Shown: one piece after another, positions 48,667 to 57,722 of the stretch | Layout: every line of letters starts with the position of its first letter | Position numbering within the stretch: position 1 is the first letter of the stretch | Origin: an uncultured Clostridia bacterium | GTDB taxonomy: Bacteria; Bacillota; Clostridia; Oscillospirales; Acutalibacteraceae | Assembly: GCA_946184295.1 (NCBI GenBank) | Contig: CAMHEZ010000011.1 | Location: 1-62,095, forward strand | Direction of reading: 5' to 3' | Length of the DNA: 62,095 bases | Made by a program: the position numbers and the translations under genes | The notes under the pieces: model-generated | Databases searched by the model: none | What the model saw: only the letters and a program-made list of their open reading frames with translations | What the model was told of the DNA's origin: nothing

Positions 48667-50036
48667 GATAAAACCATCTCTCTGATTCTCTTGACGTTGG
48701 CCAACGTGTTCTCCTTGGCGGGACCGCCGGCGCTCTTGCGCTGGCTGACGCATACGTCGAGATTGATGGCCTCATAGACGCCCTCGTCGAAGGTGTCGCA
48801 GACGGCTTGGTATTCCGAGAGCGGCAGGGTTTCGAGCGTTTCGCCCATTTCGATGCACTTAGCCACCAATGTGCCGGTTGCTTTGTATGCGTCGCGGAAG
48901 GGCAAACCTTTTTTCACCAGATAATCCGCGCAGTCGGTGGCATTGATGAAGCCCTTGGCGGCGGCGGCACGCATGTTGTCCTTGCGTACGGTCATGGTGT
49001 CGAGCATGGGGATAAAGGTGGTAATGCACATTTTGACCGTATCGAACGCGTCAAAAATTGCCTCTTTGTCTTCCTGCATATCCTTGTTGTAGGCCAGCGG
49101 AATGCCCTTCATCACGGTGAGCAGCGTCATCAGGTCGCCGAACACACGCCCCGATTTGCCGCGCACCAGCTCCGCGATATCGGGGTTTTTCTTCTGCGGC
49201 ATGATGGACGAGCCGGTGGAAAAGGCGTCGTCCAGCTCGATGAATTTAAATTCCCACGAGCACCAGAGAATGATTTCCTCGGCGAAGCGGGAGAGATGTA
49301 CCATCACAATGGAGAGTGCGGAGGCCAGCTCCAGACAGAAGTCACGGTCGGACACGCCGTCCAGACTGTTGCGGGAATAGTCGTCCATGCCGAGCGCGGC
49401 GGTGGTCAGGCTGCGGTCAATGGCGTAGGTCGTACCCGCCAGCGCACAGCTTCCCAAGGGATTGATATTCATGCGCTTCTTCGCGTCCTCGATGCGGGCG
49501 ATGTCGCGCACCAGCATTTCCGCGTAGGCCAGCAGATGATGCCCGAAGGTAATCGGCTGCGCGCGCTGCAAATGCGTGTAGCCCGACATGACGGTGTCGG
49601 CGTTTTCCTCGGCCTTGTTGCAGATCACGCCCACTAGCTCTTTAAGATCGGCAATAATCTCGTCGGCTTCTTTGCGCAAGGTCAGGCGAATGTCGAGCGC
49701 GACCTGATCGTTGCGGCTGCGGGAGGTGTGCAGGCGCTTGCCGGTGCTGCCCAGACGGGCGGTCAGCTCGCCTTCCACAAAGGTGTGAATGTCCTCGGCC
49801 TCCATGTCGATGGCCAGTGCGCCGCTCTCGATGTCGGCGAGAATCCCCTTCAGACCCTCAATAATTTTGTCGGCCTCCGAGCGGTCGATGATGCCGCAGG
49901 TGCCGAGCATATCGGCATGCGCCATGCTGCCCTCGATGTCCTCACGGTACATTCTGCTGTCGAAGGATATCGAGGAATTGAAATCGTTTGTCTTTTTGTC
50001 TATCGCCTTAGAAAAGCGTCCCTGCCAAAGCTGCAT
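48663..50036 (-). CDS. argH: Argininosuccinate lyase
   Basis: Splits argininosuccinate to arginine and fumarate, last step of the pathway. 457 residues. Motifs: start MQLWQGRFSKAIDKKTNDFNSSI, TSRSRNDQVALDIRL, YTHLQRAQPITFGHHLLAY and the superfamily signature GSSIMPQKKNPD with the catalytic Ser loop. AAAGGAG precedes the ATG. It overlaps the GNAT gene by 4 nt. Repeat copy F separates it from the SPFH gene upstream. Confidence 0.98.
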   Translation of the reverse strand: MQLWQGRFSKAIDKKTNDFNSSISFDSRMYREDIEGSMAHADMLGTCGIIDRSEADKIIEGLKGILADIESGALAIDMEAEDIHTFVEGELTARLGSTGKRLHTSRSRNDQVALDIRLTLRKEADEIIADLKELVGVICNKAEENADTVMSGYTHLQRAQPITFGHHLLAYAEMLVRDIARIEDAKKRMNINPLGSCALAGTTYAIDRSLTTAALGMDDYSRNSLDGVSDRDFCLELASALSIVMVHLSRFAEEIILWCSWEFKFIELDDAFSTGSSIMPQKKNPDIAELVRGKSGRVFGDLMTLLTVMKGIPLAYNKDMQEDKEAIFDAFDTVKMCITTFIPMLDTMTVRKDNMRAAAAKGFINATDCADYLVKKGLPFRDAYKATGTLVAKCIEMGETLETLPLSEYQAVCDTFDEGVYEAINLDVCVSQRKSAGGPAKENTLANVKRIREMVLS

Positions 50037-50120
50037 GTTTTCTATTCTCCTTTGTATTGCTTATTGGATAATTGTGAAAGTTAAAAACGGCGTTTTCCCG
50101 GACGGAGCAGGGCTGTATCT

Positions 50121-50312
50121 GTATTCGCCCGACCCTGTTTTGAATCCAAGCGCGTTTCGCTCGTTCGGCTAAAGCCTCACTCGTGGGGACGCTGTCCCCA
50201 CTCCCCTGCAAGGGCGATTGCCCCAGCTTTCGCTAGCGAAAGCGAGCCCCGCCAAGAGGTGCCAGCACCCCTTGGATTCCCACGCTCGCATTCGCTCGCT
50301 GGTTATGGCGCT
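50121..50312 (-). repeat. Interspersed intergenic repeat, copy F
   Basis: Minus-strand copy starting about 45 nt after the SPFH gene stop: CGAGCGAATGCGAGCGTGGG, AATCCAAGGGGTGCTGG, the palindromic AGCTTTCGCTAGCGAAAGC, GTGGGGACAGCGTCCCCAC, and the tail GGTCGGGCGAATAC. It fills most of the gap 50037-50356. Confidence 0.85.
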
Positions 50313-50356
50313 GTACTGCCCATGACCATTATACCACGCTTATCGCCAAAAAGCTA

Positions 50357-51187
50357 CTAATTCTTATCACTCAGCATATCCGAGAAATTGATAATCGCGG
50401 AGCCGTCGGTGACTTTGGGCAGTTCGCCGTTCCACTTCTGTACCTTTTCGTATTCGATCAGGTTCTTGCTCAGCGAATCGCTCAGAATGTCGTTGGCCTT
50501 GGCCTGTGCCTCGGACTGAATGCGCAGGGTTTCGGCTTCCGCTTCCGCTTTGACGATGGCCTCTTCCTTCTCGGTCTTGGCTTTCAGCAGACGCTGCTCG
50601 GCGACCTGCTTTTCCTCGATAGCGGCGATGTAGGCTTCGGAAAACTCAAAGTTGATGATGTTGACGTCCTCCACATAAATACCGTTGCGGTTGAGCTTGT
50701 TGTTGAGTTCCTCAATCAGACCCTGCGAGATGAGCGAACGGTTGGCGACGCTTTCCTCAGCCGTGTACTTGGCGGTAATGGCTTTCAATACTTCGTTGAC
50801 CGCGGGACTGACCAGAACAGTTTCGTAATCGCTGCCGACGTTTTTGTAGATGGCGTAGGATTTATCCTTCGACACGCGGTAGTTGATGGCCAGCTTGGTT
50901 TCCACTGTCTGCAAGTCCTTGGAGAAAGCCTCGGTTTCGACCTCCAGCTTGACAATGCGGTTGTCCATCTTGATGATGCGCTGCACAAAGGGAATTTTAA
51001 CATGAAGTCCCTCCTGCAAGACGTTCTCACTGACCCGCCCCAGCGTGTTGATAACGCCGGTGTGGCCTGCGTCGATGATGGTAAAGGAATTGCCGATCAC
51101 CACCAGCGCGGCCAGTATGGCCACAGTAATGGCAATGGGCTTCTTGGGGACATTCACGGTTTTCTTTTCGTCAATAATCGTTGGCAT
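50357..51187 (-). CDS. SPFH/prohibitin-family membrane protein
   Basis: 276 residues: N-terminal membrane helix (about 17-37), SPFH domain (about 38-210) with TVETKLAINYRVSKDKSYAIYKNVG and FEFSEAYIAAIEEKQVAEQRLLKAKTEKEEAIVKAEAEAE leading into a coiled coil (about 195-240). Such proteins form oligomeric membrane scaffolds and often act with proteases. Orientation is the same as argG and argH, but repeat F and a terminator-like region suggest its own unit. No NfeD or FtsH gene is near. Confidence 0.93.
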   Translation of the reverse strand: MPTIIDEKKTVNVPKKPIAITVAILAALVVIGNSFTIIDAGHTGVINTLGRVSENVLQEGLHVKIPFVQRIIKMDNRIVKLEVETEAFSKDLQTVETKLAINYRVSKDKSYAIYKNVGSDYETVLVSPAVNEVLKAITAKYTAEESVANRSLISQGLIEELNNKLNRNGIYVEDVNIINFEFSEAYIAAIEEKQVAEQRLLKAKTEKEEAIVKAEAEAETLRIQSEAQAKANDILSDSLSKNLIEYEKVQKWNGELPKVTDGSAIINFSDMLSDKN

Positions 51188-51308
51188 TTTTGATGGTTCC
51201 TTTCTTATTTTTATTTTAAGCGCGAAGCGCTTCCTCTTTTATTCGTTATTCACTATTCACCATTCACTATTCTCTCTCTGCTCTCGCGGAGAGCAGGCTC
51301 TAATCCAA

Positions 51309-51354
51309 ATAAAAATACCGCGCGGAGCAGAGACATTCCTCCTGCCCCACGCGG
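51309..51354 (-). terminator. argG terminator
   Basis: Minus strand stem CCGCGTGGGGCAG (51354-51342) with CTGCTCCGCGCGG (51330-51318), then TATTTTTATTT. Confidence 0.85.
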
Positions 51355-51367
51355 CTGAAAGCGCGAA

Positions 51368-52591
51368 TTATTGGTTGTTCCCCGCGGCCTGTTCCTTCAT
51401 CGCCTGAACCTTGATGGGCAGACCAAAGAGGTTGATGAAGCCCGCCGAATCGTTCTGGTCATAGACCTCGTCTTCATCGAAGGTGGCGATGTCCTCGTCA
51501 TACAGCGAATAGGGAGACTTCACGCCGGCGTCGATGATGTTGCCCTTGTAGAGCTTGAGGCGGACGTCGCCTGTCACGTGCTCCTGTGTGCTGTCAACGA
51601 AAGCGGAGAGTGCTTCGCGGAGCGGCGTGAACCACTGGCCGAAGTAGACCAGCTCGGCAAAACGAATGCCGACCTGCTGCTTGTAATGATAGGTGTCGCG
51701 GTCGAGGCAGATTTCCTCCAGCTTGTTGTGCGCATGATAGAGAATGGTGCCGCCGGGCGTCTCATACACGCCGCGGCTCTTCATGCCGACCAGACGGTTT
51801 TCCACCATGTCGGCAATACCGATGCCGTTCTTGCCGCCGAGCTCGTTGAGCGCCGCGACCATTGCGGGGCCGTCGAGCTTCTCGCCGTTGAGCGCAACCG
51901 GCACGCCCTTTTCAAAGGACAGCGTGATATAAGTTGCCTCGTCGGGAGCCTTCTCCGGGGAAACGCCCATTTCGAGAATCTTGTCGTACTGCGGCTCGTT
52001 CCAGGGGTTTTCGAGGTCGAGACCTTCGTGAGAGAGGTGCCAGAGATTCTTGTCTTTGGAGTAGTTGGTTTCTCTGTTGATTTTCAAAGGAATGTTGTGC
52101 TGCTCCGCGTACTCGATTTCCTGTTCGCGGCTCTTGAACTCCCATGTTCTCCAGGGAGCGATGATCTTCATCTGGGGGGCAAAGCGCTTGATGGCCAGCT
52201 CAAAACGCACCTGATCGTTGCCCTTGCCGGTGCAGCCGTGGCAGATGGCGTCCGCACCCTCGGCCAGCGCGATTTCCACGATTCTCTTGGCGATGATGGG
52301 ACGCGCAAAGCTGGTGCCGAGCAGGTACTTGTTTTCATAAACCGCGTCGGCCTTCAGCGTGGGATAGACATATTCTTCGATAAATTCCTTGGTAAGGTCC
52401 TCAATGTAGAGCTTGGAAGCGCCGGTGGCGAGTGCCTTTTCCTCCAGACCGTCCAGCTCGGTGCCCTGACCTACATTGCCCGAAACCGCGATGACCTCGC
52501 AGTTGTCGTAATTTTCTTTGAGCCACGGAATGATAATAGATGTGTCAAGTCCTCCGGAATAAGCGAGGACGACCTTTTTGATGTCAGCCAT
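51368..52591 (-). CDS. argG: Argininosuccinate synthase
   Basis: ATP-dependent joining of citrulline and aspartate. 407 residues from ATG 52591 (GGAGGAA upstream; an earlier ATG at 52621 overlaps the promoter region). Motifs: the PP-loop [31 protein letters not shown], and [21 protein letters not shown]. It is monocistronic, with its own promoter and a strong terminator. Confidence 0.98.
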   Translation of the reverse strand: MADIKKVVLAYSGGLDTSIIIPWLKENYDNCEVIAVSGNVGQGTELDGLEEKALATGASKLYIEDLTKEFIEEYVYPTLKADAVYENKYLLGTSFARPIIAKRIVEIALAEGADAICHGCTGKGNDQVRFELAIKRFAPQMKIIAPWRTWEFKSREQEIEYAEQHNIPLKINRETNYSKDKNLWHLSHEGLDLENPWNEPQYDKILEMGVSPEKAPDEATYITLSFEKGVPVALNGEKLDGPAMVAALNELGGKNGIGIADMVENRLVGMKSRGVYETPGGTILYHAHNKLEEICLDRDTYHYKQQVGIRFAELVYFGQWFTPLREALSAFVDSTQEHVTGDVRLKLYKGNIIDAGVKSPYSLYDEDIATFDEDEVYDQNDSAGFINLFGLPIKVQAMKEQAAGNNQ

Positions 52592-52627
52592 AGTAACGAT
52601 TCCTCCGTTGTTTTTTGTCATGTCTCC

Positions 52628-52677
52628 ATTATACCATGTTTTTTGAATAAATCAAGCGGATAAACGTATATTTATCC
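52628..52677 (-). promoter_or_regulatory. argG promoter with overlapping palindrome
   Basis: Minus strand: TTGATT (52655-52650), 16-nt spacer, TATAAT (52633-52628). Just upstream is the inverted repeat GGATAAA-N6-TTTATCC (52658-52677), placed where a regulator would affect RNA polymerase. It is a candidate arginine operator but differs from the classical ArgR box (TGnATwwwwATnCA), so the identity is uncertain. Confidence 0.55.
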
Positions 52678-52842
52678 ATTTTTATCAAATTCGTTTATTT
52701 TTCATATAATTTCACACGCCGCCTCTGATTTATTTATCTGTTATACGAACTAATCCCCATTTATCCGTTCCTTTTTGCATTGAAAAGCGGACCGCCAGAT
52801 TGTTTTTCTGCTGTCCGAACGGGAACTGCCACGCACGGAAAA

Positions 52843-52865
52843 TGAATAAATATACATAATATTCA
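52843..52865. promoter_or_regulatory. Possible ArgR-type boxes
   Basis: TGAATAAATATACA and the adjoining ACATAATATTCA resemble two abutting ARG boxes; together they form TGAATA-N11-TATTCA. They lie about 250 nt upstream of argG. Suggestive only. Confidence 0.35.
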
Positions 52866-52970
52866 TAAGTGTTGAATAGCTTATAAAATAAAACCGGGGT
52901 ACGGCATCTGACAGTCGCACCCCGATAAATTTGTCATGTCATCAACGTAAGGAACGGATTACAACTGGTA

Positions 52971-53228
52971 GGGGACAGCCGGGAACCGTCCCCTGCATGT
53001 GACGGGTGTGACGAGGCTGTGACGAGCAAAAAGGGGGTTCCTCGTCACAGCCTCAAGCGCTGAAAAAGCCCTGAAATACGCGGTTTTTCAAACAAAAATG
53101 TCGGTGTGTGACGGGTGTGACGGGCAAATACCATATAAATATAAAAAGTAAGATACAGTAAAGTATATACGATATAAAGGTATATAAAACCCTCGTCACA
53201 CCCGTCACACTCGTCACACTCGTCACAC
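52971..53228. repeat. Nested GTGACGGG inverted repeats in a gene-free stretch
   Basis: The 657-base gap 52592-53248 holds the argG promoter, then this structure. GGGGACAG...CCGTCCCC lies at 52971-52993. GTGACGGGTGTGACGAGG (52999-53016) is the exact reverse complement of 53191-53208. GAGGCTGTGACGAG (53013-53026) pairs exactly with 53041-53054. A second GTGTGACGGGTGTGACGGG arm is at 53106-53124. The core 53125-53190 is AT-rich. A frame through it on the minus strand encodes VTSVTGVTRV and is not taken as a gene. Confidence 0.8.
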
Positions 53229-53248
53229 TTCCGTTATCCGATAACACC

Positions 53249-54589
53249 TTATTCCGCCGCGCCTCTGTCTTCGAGCAGCTTGACAGTGATAGTGTATTCT
53301 TTGGCAGCCTGCGAAGCGCTCGCGGGACGGTAGAGCTTGAGTTCGATCGTGTCGCCCGGCTTTTTCTGGAACATGATATCCTGGAGCTGCGACAGCGTTT
53401 TGACGCGCGTGCCGTCGCAATGAGTGATGATATCATAGGGCTGCGCCTTGCCGTTCATATCGGAATCGCTGCCGATCTCATAAATTTGCAGACCTGCGGG
53501 AATGCCCTGATTCTCGTAAGCACCGGAAATCGTGGTGCAGGTAATGCCCAGCTTGACGCGCCCCTGGACATAGCCGTAATCAATCAGGTCGGTGATAACA
53601 TCTTTCACGGTAGAGGAAGGCACCGCGAAGCTCATGGCTTCGTAATAAGTTGCGGAGATTTTAGAGGTGTTTACTCCTACTACCTGACCGTAGGCATTCA
53701 CCAGCGCGCCGCCGGAGTTGCCGGGATTGATGACGGCGTTGGTCTGAATGTAGCGCATGGCGCTGGTGGAATCGGAGTCGGCGCTGTCAATGATGCGGTT
53801 GATGCCCGAGACAATGCCGTCGGTGACGGAACCGGCAAATTGCAGACCGCCGGGGTTGCCGATGGCGACCACATAGTCGCCCGGTACGAGCTTGGTGCTG
53901 TCACCGATTTCCGCGGCGGGCAGTCCCTTGGCGTCAACTTTCAGCACCGCGAGATCGGAGCGGGTATCGTAGCCCAGCACCTCGGCTTCATAGGTCTTGC
54001 CATCCTCGGTGATGACCGAAACATCGTATTTCTTGCTGTCGCCGATGACGTGGGAATTGGTGATGATATAGCCGTCGGAATCCACAATAATGCCTGAACC
54101 CTCGCCGCTCTCGGCGGAATTGTAGTTCACGTTGTCACTGGTAATCACGCCCACGATGGAGGGGCGCACCTTGGCGGCAATCTGAGCGGCGGTGAGCGGC
54201 GTGTCGCTGCTCTTGATGGTGGTGTCGGTCTGCGGACTTTCGGCCTGATTGAGGCTGAAATCAGTGTATTTCTCGCTGCGGACGGTGGAACCGCCGCCGG
54301 TCACGGAGCGGTAAGCCGCGATGGAAATCATGCTCACGACGGCGACTGCGGCGATACCGCACACGACGCCGAGCAGCACCTTTTTCCATGCCCCGTTGTC
54401 GTCCGAACCGGAAGGTATGGGTGGGACGGTGCCCGTCTGTGCGGGCTGCATGCTTTGTGCGTGATACTGCTGATACGTCGGTTCGATCTGCTGCGGCGCA
54501 TTGCCGTAGGACTGTGGATATCCCTGCTGCGGCTGACCGGCATCAGGCTGACCCGGCTGCCGCTGCGGTTCGTTGTTGAAATTGTTCAT
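53249..54589 (-). CDS. HtrA/DegP-type membrane-anchored serine protease
   Basis: Extracytoplasmic quality-control protease, 446 residues. A Gln/Pro-rich cytoplasmic N-terminus (1-65), one membrane helix (70-92), the trypsin-like domain with H180 (TNSHV), D212 (SDLAVL) and S292 (GNSGGAL), and a C-terminal PDZ domain (about 345-440). It starts 2 nt after the histidine kinase stop, so it is the third gene of the response regulator-kinase-protease operon, an arrangement like YycFG/HtrC or CssRS-HtrA circuits that respond to envelope stress. Confidence 0.95.
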   Translation of the reverse strand: MNNFNNEPQRQPGQPDAGQPQQGYPQSYGNAPQQIEPTYQQYHAQSMQPAQTGTVPPIPSGSDDNGAWKKVLLGVVCGIAAVAVVSMISIAAYRSVTGGGSTVRSEKYTDFSLNQAESPQTDTTIKSSDTPLTAAQIAAKVRPSIVGVITSDNVNYNSAESGEGSGIIVDSDGYIITNSHVIGDSKKYDVSVITEDGKTYEAEVLGYDTRSDLAVLKVDAKGLPAAEIGDSTKLVPGDYVVAIGNPGGLQFAGSVTDGIVSGINRIIDSADSDSTSAMRYIQTNAVINPGNSGGALVNAYGQVVGVNTSKISATYYEAMSFAVPSSTVKDVITDLIDYGYVQGRVKLGITCTTISGAYENQGIPAGLQIYEIGSDSDMNGKAQPYDIITHCDGTRVKTLSQLQDIMFQKKPGDTIELKLYRPASASQAAKEYTITVKLLEDRGAAE

Positions 54590-54591
54590 GG

Positions 54592-56298
54592 TTATGACCC
54601 CCCTGATGATGATTTCTTGACTGACGCTTCAGGAAGCGTGAAGACCACGTTGCAGAAGCTGCCCTCCGAACTTTCGGCGTGAATGGTGCCGCCGTGGAGC
54701 ATGACGATGGTTTTGACGATATACAGTCCCAGACCCACGCCCTGCTTGTCAAAGCTGCGGCTCTTGTCGGTCTTGTAGAAGCGCTCGAAAATGTGTGACA
54801 GCTCCGCCGACGGCACGCCGATGCCGCTGTTGCAGATGCTGACCGAGGCGACCTTGTTCTGCACTGCCGCACTCACGCGAATGTAGCCGCCCTCGTTGGT
54901 GAATTTCACGGCATTGTCAAACAGGTTGTAAAGCACCTGATGAATCAGGTCGGGGTCGCCGTTGACCGTGATCTGTTCCAGTGTGTCAAAACCCTGAATG
55001 TCGATGTGCTTTTCGTCGATGCGGTGTTCAAACGAGACCAGCGCGTTGAAGATGACGTTGGAGAGATTGAACTTCTGCTTTTTGAGCTGCATGGCGCCGC
55101 TGTCGATACGCGACAGGTCGAGCATCGAGCGCACCAGACGCGCCAGCCGCTTGGTTTCGTCCGACACAATGCGCAGGTATTTCTCATGGTCCTCCTTGGG
55201 AAAGGTGCCGTCGAGCATACCGTCCACATAGCCGGAGATGTTGGTCATGGGCGTTTTCAGCTCGTGGGAGATGTTGGCGATAAAACTGCGGTTCATGTTT
55301 TCGCTGACGGTGAGCTTGTCCGCCATGTCGTTGATGGCCACGGCGAGCTGACCGACCTCATTCTGGCTGTTGACCGGCACGCGCATGGAGAAGTCACCTT
55401 CGGCAAACCGGCCGGCGGCCTGCGCCATGGCACGCAGCGGCTTGACCTGCTGATAAGTCAGCATATAGACGAGGTTAAAGGAGACCAGCGCCGCGACGAT
55501 GACCGCCGCCGCCAGTATGCGGGAAATGTCCGTGCGGAACTCGGAGATCGTCGCGGCGGAAGAGGCGACGAACACAAAGCCGACCGTGTATTCCTTCCCG
55601 ACCTCGCCGCCCGCCACGAACGGCACCGCGACGATAAAGTGATTTTTGTCGTAAATGCCGCCGAGCTTGTCGGTCATGCGATACTCGGGTACTTTGGCCG
55701 CGGCGTCAATGACCGACTGCGAGACGGTGGAGCGCATATGACGGCATTGAAAGGTTTCCTCTTCGGAAGAAGCGGCGTGCAGATATTCCTCGGAGCAGAT
55801 GACGGTATTGCCCATGGCGTCCACGATGAAGATGTCCGCGCCGCAGCTCGAGCTGAGGATGCCCAGTGTGGAGCGCAGCTTTTCCTTGCCCGCGTCGGTG
55901 ACGTGGTAGACAATTTCGGATTCGATGCCGCTGTCCGGCGTGCGGGTCGGCACCGGCACGATGTAGGCGTTCATGCCGTCGGCGACGATGTGCGCGTTGT
56001 CGGCGAGCTGCTGCTGCTTTTCACTCTGCCAGCGATTGGAGACGAGTGTCGCCATGATAAGACCCAAGATAATCAGACTGCAAATCTGCACGCCGGAGGT
56101 GACGAACAGATACTTGGTGAAGAGTGTGCGGGAGACCATGCGCCGCACATCGTCGAAGAAACCGACGACGCGGGAGAGCAGTCCGCGCCCGCGCACGGGA
56201 TTCCCTGACCGGGTATCGCCCGCGGCAGGCTCCCCGCCGACCGGTGCGCCGTCCTCTCCGAAGCCCCCGCCGCTGATATTGTCCTTGTCAAACTGCAT
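54592..56298 (-). CDS. Sensor histidine kinase
   Basis: Membrane sensor kinase, 568 residues. An unusual 60-residue Gly-rich cytoplasmic N-terminus precedes TM1 (66-87); an extracellular sensor region (88-260) of Cache-like size follows; then TM2 (261-282), HAMP (283-333), HisKA with phospho-acceptor H345 in ISHELKTPM, and HATPase_c (about 450-560) with the N box, GIGVP and GVGLGL. It starts 10 nt after the response regulator stop, so the two are a pair. Overall layout is PhoR/YycG-like without a PAS domain. Confidence 0.95.
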   Translation of the reverse strand: MQFDKDNISGGGFGEDGAPVGGEPAAGDTRSGNPVRGRGLLSRVVGFFDDVRRMVSRTLFTKYLFVTSGVQICSLIILGLIMATLVSNRWQSEKQQQLADNAHIVADGMNAYIVPVPTRTPDSGIESEIVYHVTDAGKEKLRSTLGILSSSCGADIFIVDAMGNTVICSEEYLHAASSEEETFQCRHMRSTVSQSVIDAAAKVPEYRMTDKLGGIYDKNHFIVAVPFVAGGEVGKEYTVGFVFVASSAATISEFRTDISRILAAAVIVAALVSFNLVYMLTYQQVKPLRAMAQAAGRFAEGDFSMRVPVNSQNEVGQLAVAINDMADKLTVSENMNRSFIANISHELKTPMTNISGYVDGMLDGTFPKEDHEKYLRIVSDETKRLARLVRSMLDLSRIDSGAMQLKKQKFNLSNVIFNALVSFEHRIDEKHIDIQGFDTLEQITVNGDPDLIHQVLYNLFDNAVKFTNEGGYIRVSAAVQNKVASVSICNSGIGVPSAELSHIFERFYKTDKSRSFDKQGVGLGLYIVKTIVMLHGGTIHAESSEGSFCNVVFTLPEASVKKSSSGGS

Positions 56299-56308
56299 AG
56301 GCGCGGGC

Positions 56309-56995
56309 CTACTTTACTTCAAACTTATAGCCGACGCCCCAGACGGTTTTGAGCGACCACTGGTCGCTGACGCCCTCCAGCTTTTCGCGCAGGCGCTTGA
56401 CGTGGACGTCCACGGTGCGGCTGTCGCCGTAGTAATTGAAGCCCCACACCTCATCCAGCAGCTGATCACGGGAAAAGACGCGGTTGGGATTGCTGGCGAG
56501 ATGATAAATGAGTTCCATCTCTTTGGGCGGCGTGTCCACCTGCCTGCCGTCTACCTTCAGCTCATAGTTGTTGAGATTGATGGAGAGCTTGTCGAAGGTG
56601 ACGACCTTCTTTTCGTTGGGATCCTGCTTGCCGCTTCTGCGGAGTACCGCCTTGATGCGGGCCAGCACTTCCTTTGTCTCAAAGGGCTTCACGACATAAT
56701 CGTCTGCGCCCAGCTCAAGACCCAGCACCTTGTCAAAGGTTTCGCCCTTGGCGGTGAGCATGATAATGGGGCACTGCGACTTCTTGCGGATTTCGCGGCA
56801 GACCTGCCAGCCGTCCAGCTCGGGGAGCATGATGTCCAGCAGAATGATGTCGGGGCTTTCCTGCTCGAAGCACTCCACCGCCTTGCGGCCGTCGTGCGCC
56901 AGCGCTACCGTATAGCCCTCCTTCTCCGCGTAAAGACGCAGCAGCTCGCAGATATTCTGGTCGTCGTCAACAATCAATATTTTGCCTGTTTCCAT
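56309..56995 (-). CDS. OmpR/PhoB-family response regulator
   Basis: DNA-binding response regulator, 228 residues. Receiver domain with acidic pocket VDDDQN, phospho-acceptor D54 in LLDIMLPELDGW, T in MLTAKGE and K in VVKPFE; C-terminal winged helix (about 130-228) with DSRTVDVHVKRLREKLEG. First gene of the operon with kinase and HtrA protease; AAGGGCAGGA precedes the ATG. Likely controls envelope-stress genes including its own operon, as in related systems. Confidence 0.96.
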   Translation of the reverse strand: METGKILIVDDDQNICELLRLYAEKEGYTVALAHDGRKAVECFEQESPDIILLDIMLPELDGWQVCREIRKKSQCPIIMLTAKGETFDKVLGLELGADDYVVKPFETKEVLARIKAVLRRSGKQDPNEKKVVTFDKLSINLNNYELKVDGRQVDTPPKEMELIYHLASNPNRVFSRDQLLDEVWGFNYYGDSRTVDVHVKRLREKLEGVSDQWSLKTVWGVGYKFEVK

Positions 56996-56999
56996 GGTA

Positions 57000-57428
57000 A
57001 AAATTCCTGCCCTTCTGTGAATTTAGTGAATTGTCATCATTGAATATGTTGCTGATAAGTTATTGTACTCTTACTTGCCCCCGCTGTCAATACCGCCCCG
57101 GCGACGCTCGGCAGCAGGCCATATTCCCCACTTTCGACTATTATAAACCATTTCGGTGTGAATTGTTTGATATTTTATTAAAATTTCGTTGTGGTCATGC
57201 AAAAAAGTCGTGCTGGGTTCGTCATTCACGCAAGTTTTATGTCGTTTACGCAAAAAGCATTGCAATTAATTTAACAATATGCTAAAATAAATTCATCAAA
57301 TATGTGCATTTTGTTGTTATTAATAAAATACAGCGATTAATATTCTGCCTTACTGCCGCATTTTATTACCGGTACGGCAACCTGCATATCTGTTTGATTC
57401 ATAGTGCTACAGAAAGAATGTGAAAAAA
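57000..57428. other. Gene-free AT-rich spacer
   Basis: Divergent spacer between the response regulator gene and the small cysteine-rich protein gene. It is AT-rich from about 57140 to 57350 and presumably holds both promoters. I see no convincing structured RNA, repeat or coding sequence; two short frames here show no ribosome binding site. Confidence 0.5.
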
Positions 57429-57632
57429 ATGACGGCATTTGATCGCATGAAAACAAAGTACGGTGCCAATCTCTGCCGCAGATGTATCAACCGGGAATAC
57501 CATGTCCATCTGCGCCATTCCGATTGCCGGTATGACAATCCCTTTCCGGGTCTCTGTGCCTGCTGCGGCCAACCCAACAATATCGTGACCGGTCTCAAAG
57601 TAACGGGTCGGCTGAAGCTGATGGGAAAATGA
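57429..57632 (+). CDS. Small zinc-binding-type protein
   Basis: 67-residue basic protein with paired cysteines: CRRC (residues 16-19), a further Cys at 33, and CACC (43-46), suggesting a zinc ribbon (NLCRRCINREYHVHLRHSDCRY ... GLCACCGQPNNIVTGLK). The arrangement looks conserved rather than random. An AGAAAG site lies upstream; the in-frame GTG at 57420 is an alternative start. It stands alone between the two-component operon and the oxidoreductase gene. Confidence 0.65.
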   Translation: MTAFDRMKTKYGANLCRRCINREYHVHLRHSDCRYDNPFPGLCACCGQPNNIVTGLKVTGRLKLMGK

Positions 57633-57722
57633 TCATTTTTTTCAAAGCACCCTGTATATTTGCCTTCACGACTGCCAATCCTTCCATCATCAGACCGTGA
57701 ATGTTGATGGAGGAGAACCGGC

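Noticed and set aside
51241-51275. ATTCACTATTCACCATTCACTATTC iterations downstream of argG as possible operators.
   Set aside because: They lie beyond the argG terminator and look like a simple short-period repeat rather than a palindromic operator.
53053-53436. A 127-codon frame on the minus strand encoding VTSVTGVTRV repeats.
   Set aside because: It runs across the inverted-repeat region and then out of frame through the end of htrA; no ribosome binding site.
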